Origin: Actinomortierella ambigua
Lineage: Eukaryota; Mortierellomycota; Mortierellomycetes; Mortierellales; Mortierellaceae
Direction: 5' to 3'
Assembly: GCA_016098155.1 (NCBI GenBank)
Contig: JAAAJB010000622.1
Coordinates: forward strand, 1 to 18,838
Length of the DNA stretch: 18,838 nucleotides
In this document: positions 11,101-17,215 of the stretch, piece after piece
How the letters are laid out: the number at the start of each line of letters is the position of its first letter
Numbering within the stretch: position 1 is the first letter of the stretch
Notes under the pieces: model-generated
Databases searched by the model: none
The model's input: only the letters and a program-made list of their open reading frames with translations
Told to the model about the DNA's origin: nothing
Made by a program: the position numbers and the translations under genes

Positions 11101-11699
11101 GTCCTTTGGCATGTGGATAGAGATAAAGTGGCGCTCCAGTCCTTGCTTGGTGAAGTATGTACCGGGACAGCCTTCGAGGAGGCAGTAGAACTTGTCCTGG
11201 TTGGCGGGTGTCGACCTTGGCAACTGTCTGTTGGAAGAGAACAAAAGAATCGAAAAGGGCGAAAGAACCATTTATGAGCGCGAACGTCACTTTTATCCAC
11301 TCCATCCAAGCCATGCAGCAGCTGTGGCCAGCGGTTAGCCTGTGTACGTGGGGTGTGGATGTGAACGCAAAAAGGAAAGACACAGAGTGGCGGATGGGCC
11401 ATCGCCCCTCTCTCTTTTTTTTTCTTTCCCCCAGCACTTCTTGAGTGGACCAAAAAAGGCTTGCATTTGGGCGAGTGCCACTGATAAAAAGAAAGAGACT
11501 GAGAAAAGAGAAAGAAAGAGAAAGAAAGAGAAAGAAAGAGAAAAAGAGAGAGAGAGCGCGCGCGAGAGAGAGAGAGAGAGAAAGAGAAAGAGAAAGACTG
11601 GTGATATCAATCATTGCACACTTACTTGATTTGCTTGTACATCTCCTCTGCCCTGGCGTGGTCTAGCCGAGGCAAGTGGGAGCCTGGGTAGCTGTGCAT
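5172..11699 (-). CDS. BRPF/Nto1-type scaffold: C2H2, EPL1, PHD-knuckle-PHD, bromodomain
   Basis: This is a chromatin reader expected to scaffold a MYST (NuA3/MOZ-type) histone acetyltransferase complex in the nucleus. Exons on the minus strand are 11699-11626, 11227-9819, 9697-9528, 9408-8845, 8754-8078, 7979-7835 and 7727-5172 (5595 nt, 1864 aa). Domains in order: C2H2 finger (C40, C45, H58, H63); an EPL1 motif spanning exons 2-3 (HYMRYIEPTE, then [13 protein letters not shown], about 485-550); PHD1 from CNIC (569) with [16 protein letters not shown], a zinc knuckle and PHD2, to about 737; a BRPF-like linker ([18 protein letters not shown]); and a bromodomain (about 960-1050), with Asn1027 of NCMTYN as acetyl-lysine contact. 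An 850-residue tail follows, with poly-Ala, a very acidic block (about 1553-1736) and a basic KRQRR patch. An in-frame stop just upstream of 11699 supports the start. No PWWP domain is recognisable. Human BRPF1 shares the N-terminal finger and module order. Confidence 0.95.
5560..6110 (-). repeat. Acidic low-complexity block within the BRPF-like gene
   Basis: Exon 7 is dominated here by GAA/GAG/GAC/GAT codons and encodes long Glu and Asp runs with scattered Ser and Ala. The same DNA produces long Ser-rich and Leu/Pro-rich open frames on the opposite strand, which I regard as shadows. Acidic tails of this kind are common in histone-binding proteins. Confidence 0.9.
6456..6494 (-). repeat. Poly-alanine codon run in the BRPF-like gene
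   Basis: Thirteen successive Ala codons (mostly GCA and GCG) encode an uninterrupted alanine run after a [12 protein letters not shown] basic segment. Because the codons are mixed, recent slippage of a pure repeat is less likely than older expansion. Confidence 0.9.
11228..11625 (-). other. 398-nt first intron of the BRPF-like gene with GA/CT microsatellite
   Basis: This is the longest intron in the window; the others are 90-201 nt. The donor is GTAAGT after codon 24, and the acceptor CAG precedes the QLPRSTP segment. It contains a polypurine tract on the plus strand (about 11489-11597) made of GAAA and GA units around a GCGCGCGCG core at 11556-11564. Frames read through the tract are Ser/Leu/Phe- or Glu/Arg/Lys-only and are not genes. 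Confidence 0.85.
11489..11597. repeat. GAAA/GA polypurine microsatellite with GC core
   Basis: The plus strand is almost pure purine: GAAA-type units, then GA dinucleotides, a nine-base GCGCGCGCG core, GA dinucleotides again, and AAAGAG units. The arrangement is roughly mirror-symmetric about the core. It lies inside intron 1 of the minus-strand BRPF-like gene, so the transcript sees a CU-rich tract. Confidence 0.95.
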
Positions 11700-12443
11700 G
11701 GCCACTCAATGGAAGAGATTGTTGCGGGAAACGATGAAATGCGTTGGCAGGACGAGTATCAACACCTTCAGACGTAGTCCTGGTTGGTTTTTCCCTTCGT
11801 TTCCTATTGTCGCGTTAGACTGATCGAATGATGGGTATGAGCTCTAGAGACGTCTGGTCGAGGATGTGAGGACTGTTAAGCAAGCTGATTACGGTAGTGT
11901 GGTTGCCTTGGCTGATGATTGTTGTTTTTTAGGGTGCGCCTTTGCATGCATCCTATCCTCGTCTCCCTTCCCTCTCTTCTCTCTCTCTTCGCTCTCTCTC
12001 TTTTTTTCTCCCCCCCCCCCTCTCCTCACTCCCTCCGCTGGCTGGCTGGGCTGGGAGGAGTACAACATTATTCAGTGGTCACCTACGTTATTTTTCGTGC
12101 TGGTTATTACCGATTTCCTTTTAAGGTGCAGGCGGTGGCGTTTCCGCCTCAGCACATCTCCCCCCAGGACAAAGTGGGCGGGAAAACTTTGTCTCTTTTT
12201 GAGGACATGAAAAATTGGTACAGGCACCAAACCCAACCGCGGTATCCCCCCGTGTCAGGTACAAGTGAGGTATTCTCCATATGCAGGAGAAATGGAAGCG
12301 AGGGCCGAGGAGGGGAGGTGAGGGGAGGAGAGGAGAGGGGAGTTCAAAGTGTGCCTCAGCTCGTAATCATGAGAGTCCCTGTCCTTACCAAAACTATGGT
12401 CATCATGCCATGTATCAAAGTACGCTCGAGACCGACATCTTTC

Positions 12444-12458
12444 GGGCGGGCGGGCGGG
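12444..12458 (+). promoter_or_regulatory. Four-tract G-quadruplex motif
   Basis: Four GGG runs are separated by single C bases, the shortest-loop class of G-quadruplex-forming sequence. It lies about 380-390 bp upstream of the surface-protein start codon, in the divergent promoter, on that gene's non-template strand. The motif is read directly; folding in vivo is inference. Confidence 0.6.
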
Positions 12459-12470
12459 CTGATTGATCAC

Positions 12471-12478
12471 TGACGTGA
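12471..12478. promoter_or_regulatory. TGACGTGA, CRE/ATF-like site
   Basis: This differs by one base from the palindromic CRE TGACGTCA and lies just beside the G-quadruplex motif in the divergent promoter. A single 8-mer with one mismatch is weak evidence. Confidence 0.25.
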
Positions 12479-12836
12479 CAAAAAAAAACTATTTTTGTTT
12501 TGTCGAACGGCTGTTGAACAACCTTTCCCTTATTTTCTTGTGTGTTCACACTCTCACTCTCACACACACACACTCAAACCCATTAACGCTCTCTCACTCC
12601 TCCTTGACTCCTTCCTTTGTTCTCTCTCCTTCACTCTCCCTTCGCTCTTTGCCTTCTCTCTCTCTCTCGCACACACACAAACTCTCACTCTCTTTCACTC
12701 CATACCTGCTGCTTTCCATCGCTTTAGTGCGTGCGGGCCATTCCATTCCCTCTGCCGCCATTTCTTCCTCCACCCCCGCCGACACATTCCCTGTCCACTT
12801 GTTTAGTCCCTCTTTTACCCCTCTGTCCATTCAACA

Positions 12837-14216
12837 ATGATCGTCCCGCTGCGATCCTCGTGGCAGGCACTGGTCACTACTGCAGGTGCCCTGCTTTTTG
12901 CTGCAGCTTGGCTGCCTTCTGTTACTGCACAACAAGACCCTATGGCTGTCTGCAAAAACTTTTGTAACCCTGTCGCTGACTACCTTGCCCCCTGTGGCGG
13001 TGGTGCCACCAACGAAACCCTCCAGCAAGATCTCATTTTCACCCCAACAAAGTCCCTTGGCGGTTGTGAGTGCAACCAAGTGTTCTATGGAGCCCTGTTG
13101 TCTTGTCTTGCCTGTATCTCCTCTCAAGGCAAGAACAATCCCGAGATCGAGGACTACCCAGGCTGGGTTGACAATTGCGAGTCATATGGCTTCAGCTTCA
13201 CCGCCCAGCCTGTCGTGAACAGCACCAATCCCGCTATTCCAGACGCTGAAAGCAGCTCTGGTCTCTCTGGTGGCGCGATTGCCGGTATTGTCATCGGTGC
13301 CCTGGTGGTCGTCGCCCTTGTCGCTGCGGGGTTCATGCTCAACCAGCGTCGTAAACGCACCAAGGCTGGACTGTTTGAGCAACCTTACACCTCCACCAGC
13401 TCGGGCGCCACACCCACCCAGGCCGAGTTCAGCCCGCATGACACTTACCACAATCCGGATTATCACCAAGACGACTATTACCAGGATGACCAGGGGCAGA
13501 GCCAATACTATCAATCTTCTGCCGGCATGTATGATCAGCATCAGCAAAATGGCCACCAAAACTACCAGGGCTACGATCAGAGTGGCTACGACCAGTCGGA
13601 CTACAACAACAACAACAACAACAATAATAATAATAGCTATGCCATGCAAAGCCTTCCCGCTACCTCGGCTGCTGGTGGCGACTATATTGCCCCACCTGTG
13701 ACATCCCCAACAACCGCTGCTGCTGTGGCCCTGGGAGCTGCCTCCTTCACACCACGCCCGCCAGACACTCAGCCCCAAAGTCTCCGCAGTAAGACCAGTG
13801 CTTGGACCTCTGCAGCTGCCTCGCGCGACAACGTCAACAACGTCAGCAACCCTACTGTATACAACGATAAGGCCGTATATGATGATGATGAGGAGCTTGA
13901 GCCTCCGCGTTCGCGCGAACGTTTCAAAAATGAACATGAAGAGTTCCGTCGTTCGTTGACGCCTCCTCGAACAGTCATGCAGTCGTACAGGGACGAATTC
14001 TCACGACCCAGCTTTGAGCGCGAGCATCAGTCTCGTCCAAGCTTGAGCGGCTCCGATCGAGGCTCTGCCGCTGCTCTGGGCGTATCGCGCGGACTGGATG
14101 AGTCGACGGAGGCTACAGAGTCTGTCGACTCCCCTTATGGCCAAGGTGATAGTCCAGAAGCTACTCGTCGCCGTGAGCGTGCTGCTGAGCTGTTCTCTGC
14201 AGAGGGCAAGCGGTAA
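12837..14216 (+). CDS. Single-pass surface protein, 8-Cys ectodomain, Q/N/Y-rich tail
   Basis: This is an intronless gene of 459 aa with start context CAACAATGA. Residues 1-31 look like a cleavable signal peptide (LLFAAAWLPSVTAQ). The ectodomain has eight cysteines (39, 43, 53, 77, 79, 90, 93, 114), spaced x3, x9, x23, x1, x10, x2 and x20, and two N-glycosylation sequons near 59 and 128. A Ser/Gly-rich stalk precedes one membrane helix (about 147-168, GAIAGIVIGALVVVALVAAG) and a basic stop-transfer RRKR. The roughly 285-residue cytoplasmic tail is first rich in Tyr, Gln, Asp, Asn and His (with ten Asn in a row), then in Ser, Arg and Glu. The topology fits a fungal wall or plasma-membrane sensor. 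The cysteine order resembles a CFEM domain with an enlarged C3-C4 gap, but I cannot assign it to a named family. Confidence 0.92.
   Translation: MIVPLRSSWQALVTTAGALLFAAAWLPSVTAQQDPMAVCKNFCNPVADYLAPCGGGATNETLQQDLIFTPTKSLGGCECNQVFYGALLSCLACISSQGKNNPEIEDYPGWVDNCESYGFSFTAQPVVNSTNPAIPDAESSSGLSGGAIAGIVIGALVVVALVAAGFMLNQRRKRTKAGLFEQPYTSTSSGATPTQAEFSPHDTYHNPDYHQDDYYQDDQGQSQYYQSSAGMYDQHQQNGHQNYQGYDQSGYDQSDYNNNNNNNNNNSYAMQSLPATSAAGGDYIAPPVTSPTTAAAVALGAASFTPRPPDTQPQSLRSKTSAWTSAAASRDNVNNVSNPTVYNDKAVYDDDEELEPPRSRERFKNEHEEFRRSLTPPRTVMQSYRDEFSRPSFEREHQSRPSLSGSDRGSAAALGVSRGLDESTEATESVDSPYGQGDSPEATRRRERAAELFSAEGKR
13605..13634 (+). repeat. Asn10 codon run in the surface-protein tail
   Basis: Six AAC codons followed by four AAT codons encode ten consecutive asparagines in the cytoplasmic tail. 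This sits at the end of a stretch of YDQ-type motifs and is part of a prion-like composition. Confidence 0.95.
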
Positions 14217-15031
14217 AACAGGAAAGAAAACAACACACAACAACAACATCATCCAAGCACTGCAATGCTCAACACCTTTTTTTAGCTTCATTTTCCATTT
14301 TTCCCTTTGTTCATGTACCATACCATACTGCCCAGCCCTCATGCTGGTTCCTTTTTCCGTCCAACCGCGCATCCCACGTTTGGCTCTTGGTGCACTTCTA
14401 TTCGACACACACCACAAAGATAATTTATTTTGCTCACAGCGCCTACGCCTCTCGTCACCTCTTTCCTCATGCACTCTTTCTTCACCACCATCCAATTTCG
14501 CCGACCCCTGTCATGTCTTCACTCCATTAAAGATATACTCTTTAAGTACGCATTACGAGCTTAGTCAACTGTCATCTGGTGATAGTGGCGCTCTGCGATC
14601 ATGTTGATAGAGTTGGGGTCCATGCTGCGACGGAACTAACAATATGCGAGTGAGCCGAGGATCAACTGGGACGAAAAGGAAAACATGGTCCACCTGCTCA
14701 ACAGGACAGTGTAGAGAGCCTGGTGAGTGATTGACAGGTATGTGGGCCTGATCAGTGTGGCTGCTCATGAGCTGAGGACTGGCAGCCCCTGTGTGATCCA
14801 GCCAAAGTTTGCTCTTTTTTTTTCGTAAAGCACAAACTTCATTCTTCATTCTTCCTTCCTTCATCTACCCTACCAAAAGTCGAATCCCATTGTCCAATTC
14901 ATTCACGACCAACTTGTTCTTCGGCAGATATCACAGACGAACCCCGACAGCGAAACCATATCGTATCTTCAAAACACCCCTACCCTCCCCACTCCTATCT
15001 TCAACCATCGACTGAACAAAAAAACAAACAG
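14217..15031. other. Intergenic: 3' flank of surface protein, promoter of carrier
   Basis: This 815-bp gap lies between two plus-strand genes. The first part is pyrimidine-rich and probably 3' UTR; an ATTAAA at about 14526-14531 could serve as a polyadenylation signal. The last 170 bp are C/T/A-rich and end in an A-rich leader (AACAAAAAAACAAACAG) just before the carrier ATG, a favourable fungal start context. A 99-codon minus-strand frame at 14565-14864 has no recognisable features. I found no tRNA-like B box or convincing snoRNA boxes. Confidence 0.5.
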
Positions 15032-16727
15032 ATGTCCGCCTCACCGCCACCAACAGCTGCTGCGATGACTACTATCGTCACCACCCCTGTGCCAGTGGCC
15101 GAAACTGCCAAACCCACAGAGATCCGCAAAGAGACGCACAAACGGTGGCATGGCTTCCTCGCTGGTGTTGCCTCGGGCGTAACTAAACTTGCTGTTGGGC
15201 ACCCCTTTGGTAAGAATTCTCTCAGGAAAATCAGTGTTCCAGGATGAGACCGAGTCCAACGCCTCCATATTTGATTGACTCACTCATTCCGTTTTCTCCG
15301 GCTTTTGGATCGCCAAAAAAAAAATTGCTTGTCGCTGAAAAGACACTATCAAAGTTCGCATGCAGGTACAGTGTCGATCGGAGAAAATTGTCAGAGAATT
15401 TGCCACAATAATCTTTATTTGACTCATGTATGTCACTTTTTTGGACTTTCAATTTTCTGGATGTCCTGTAGACGTCAGGAACAGGGCGGTTCCAAGGACC
15501 CTTGCACTGCTTGATGGAGACTCTGAAGAAGGAAGGGCCGAGGGCGTTGTACAAAGGTAGAGTTTTTTTTTTCTTGTGACTTGTTAAGCGTCGGGCCACA
15601 GATGATAGAATTGACTCATGCGACTGGGTACAAACTTAGGCAATCTGAACTAAAATTTTATGCATTCCTCCCTTTGCATATGCAAATTTGACTCCTATAC
15701 CGGTTGAGATAGGTGCCACCCCTCCTCTGATAGGATGGATGTTCATGGACAGCATCATGTAAAGAACGACTGGATCAAGGAGGCGAAACATGCGGATGGA
15801 CTTTAGGGAAGGAGGATACTTTGAGGGGATATTAACTTTATCCTTTGCGACGACCTGTCTCTGTTTACCTTGTAGGCTTGGGTCGCTGTCCAACTACAGA
15901 CTATTGCTGCAAGGCGGTGATCCGACCGTGAAGCTGTCACCGTGGCAGAATGGCCTGGCAGGTATTGGTGCCGGTATTACCGTGTCGTTTGTCGCAGCAC
16001 CTGTCGAGCACATCAAGGCGCGCCTGCAGGTTCAATATGACGCGAAGACAAAGCTTTACTCTGGACCAATCGACTGTGCCAAGCAACTGATCCGCAACAA
16101 CGGTGTCCGAGGATTGTGGAAAGGCCTTGTGGCGACTATGTGGTTCCGAAGCTGGTTCTTCATGTGGTGGAGCAGTTACGAGGTAATGATCGCAAAATGC
16201 CATTTATGTAGGCGGAACGATGAGATTGGCTGATAGCCTAATGCGCTAACTCTTTAATTGTATTGCGGGGTCACAATAGATCTATGCTGACCAAATGCGA
16301 AAGCACACTAGCATGTCTGAGCCAGCTATCAACTTTTGGGCGGGTGGACTTGGTGCCAATACATTTTGGCTGTTTTCGTTTCCACATGGTACGAATGAAA
16401 GAGGCAATACTAAGAGAGCTGTTCCCAGCAACCCTTGGCGAAATCCCCTTACTCAATGTACCTCTTTACTTTTCTTGTTTTTTTTCTTTCCTCTCTTCCT
16501 ATGTATCCGAAGACGTGGTGAAAAATAGGATCATGACCCAGCCAGACGTCAAGAACCCGCCATTCCCGACAATGTCTAGCGTGTTTAAACACATCTACAG
16601 AACTGAAGGATTGAAGGGTTTCTACCGCGGCTTTGTGCCGTGCTTGCTGCGAGCTTTCCCGACAAATGCCTGTGCGCTGACATCCTTCGAACTTACTATG
16701 CGATGGCTTCGCTCTGTTGACGAGTAG
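15032..16727 (+). CDS. Mitochondrial carrier family (SLC25) transporter
   Basis: This is an inner-membrane solute carrier. Exons are 15032-15209, 15343-15365, 15472-15556, 15713-15758, 15876-16182, 16280-16388 and 16513-16727 (963 nt, 320 aa), all GT-AG and in frame. Three carrier repeats are complete: GHPFDTIKVRMQ with LYKGATPPLIG, AAPVEHIKARLQ with LWKGLVATMWFRSW, and SFPHDVVKNRIMTQ with FYRGFVPCLLRAFPTNACAL. Each repeat holds the P-x-[DE]-x-x-[KR]-x-[RK] signature; the first and third signatures are interrupted by introns after the Pro-Phe and Pro-His pairs. A 40-residue Thr/Pro/Ala-rich N-terminal extension precedes repeat 1. The repeat-3 ending FPTNACALTSFE and overall style resemble the carnitine/acylcarnitine and ornithine (ORC) branch. 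The helix-4 contact region (WFRSWFFMWW) is aromatic-rich and unlike classical ORC or CAC members, so I leave the substrate open. Confidence 0.95.
15276..15282. promoter_or_regulatory. TGACTCA site in carrier intron 1
   Basis: This is an exact AP-1/Gcn4-type heptamer, the first of three, one in each of the first three introns of the carrier gene. The alternative reading is a U-U-G-A-C branch-point match about 60 nt before the acceptor. Confidence 0.3.
15343..15365 (+). other. 23-nt micro-exon of the carrier gene
   Basis: Flanked by AG and GT, this exon supplies the last two bases of an Asp codon and then TIKVRMQ, the core of the first carrier signature. Skipping it would shift the frame (23 is not a multiple of three) and destroy the signature, so constitutive inclusion is expected. 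Confidence 0.92.
15420..15426. promoter_or_regulatory. TGACTCA site in carrier intron 2
   Basis: This is the second of three identical heptamers in consecutive introns, about 45 nt before the acceptor of the 106-nt intron that follows the micro-exon. Confidence 0.3.
15612..15618. promoter_or_regulatory. TGACTCA site in carrier intron 3
   Basis: This is the third identical heptamer. It lies about 95 nt before the acceptor, and CTGAAC/ACTAAA sequences closer to the acceptor are better branch-point candidates, so a branch-site role is less likely here. Confidence 0.3.
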
Positions 16728-17215
16728 AGGTCCTGTTCTCTCCACTCCCTTTCCTTTCTCCTCGGCGAGACTGGAACCTATGTGTGAACGCATTGATAAA
16801 GATACCCCTGCCAACCTCTTACAGCACAATTATACACATTCCATATCATCCTTGACCTCGATGGTTGGTGTGGTAGCAGTCCTCTTTTTTTTTCTGGTGT
16901 TTGACCATCCTTCCAGGTGCTCAGGGGTGATTGTTTGTAGCAAAGAAAAAGGGTACGCTCAACAGCAAGTCAGGGGATCTTCACAAAAGGGCGGTGAAGA
17001 GAAATGCCCAGGAAAACGTCCAGGGGATGAAGGGCCACAGAATGAATTGCATGAAGGGGGTAATCCATGAGTGTCGTGGAGTAGTAAGAGTGGTTGTGTT
17101 TTTGCTCTTTTTGCTCTCTCTCTTTCTTTTCACTCACCTCAATTTTCTTCACTGCGAACTACCCACACACACACACTACTCACGCTTTGTCAATTTCTCT
17201 TCCCCCTGTCTTCCC
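16728..17215. other. Intergenic: carrier 3' flank and promoter of secreted protein
   Basis: This is a 488-bp gap between two plus-strand genes. It contains an AT-rich patch near 16826-16850, T runs, and from about 17095 a CT-rich leader with CACACACACACAC that ends at the ATG at 17216, similar to the leader of the surface-protein gene. An in-frame open stretch begins at 16931 but is not protein-like until the signal peptide. No TATA box stands out. Confidence 0.5.

Larger units (their letters stand above)
11700..12836. promoter_or_regulatory. Divergent promoter region between BRPF-like and surface-protein genes
   Basis: This 1137-bp gap separates two head-to-head genes and should hold both promoters. 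It contains C-rich and T-rich runs around 11995-12030 (11 C in a row near 12010-12020), a GA/GGGG-rich patch at 12310-12342, a four-tract GGG motif at 12444-12458, and TGACGTGA at 12471-12478. A pyrimidine-rich, CACACA-bearing leader runs from about 12543 to the ATG at 12837. I see no TATA box near either start. Plus-strand frames inside it have CT-repeat composition and no family features, so no gene is called. Confidence 0.7.

Noticed and set aside
11087..11629. Open frames on both strands in the GA/CT tract
   Set aside because: Their composition is purely repeat-derived, and the region is intron 1 of the BRPF-like gene by splice signals.
11866..12840. Small plus-strand frames in the divergent promoter
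   Set aside because: They consist of Ser/Leu/Pro/Phe from CT-rich DNA, have no family features, and overlap the leader of the surface-protein gene.
12948..13180. Firm assignment of the ectodomain to CFEM
   Set aside because: Cysteine order is similar but the C3-C4 gap is too long and the heme-binding Asp is not evident. It is kept as a finding only.
13182..13937. 251-codon minus-strand hydrophobic frame opposite the surface-protein gene
   Set aside because: Its Val/Ile-rich stretches are the complement of the Asn, Asp and Gln codon runs of the real gene.
14565..14864. 99-codon minus-strand frame in the gap before the carrier gene
   Set aside because: There is no domain, signal peptide or splice support. 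A single short frame of this length is expected by chance.
14217..15031. tRNA or snoRNA gene in the intergenic gap
   Set aside because: I looked for GTTCRA-type B boxes and C/D box pairs with terminal stems and found none that were convincing.
16931..17215. Extended N-terminus for the secreted protein from 16931
   Set aside because: The added 95 residues are not protein-like, include the CT-rich leader, and would place a clear signal peptide in the middle of the protein.
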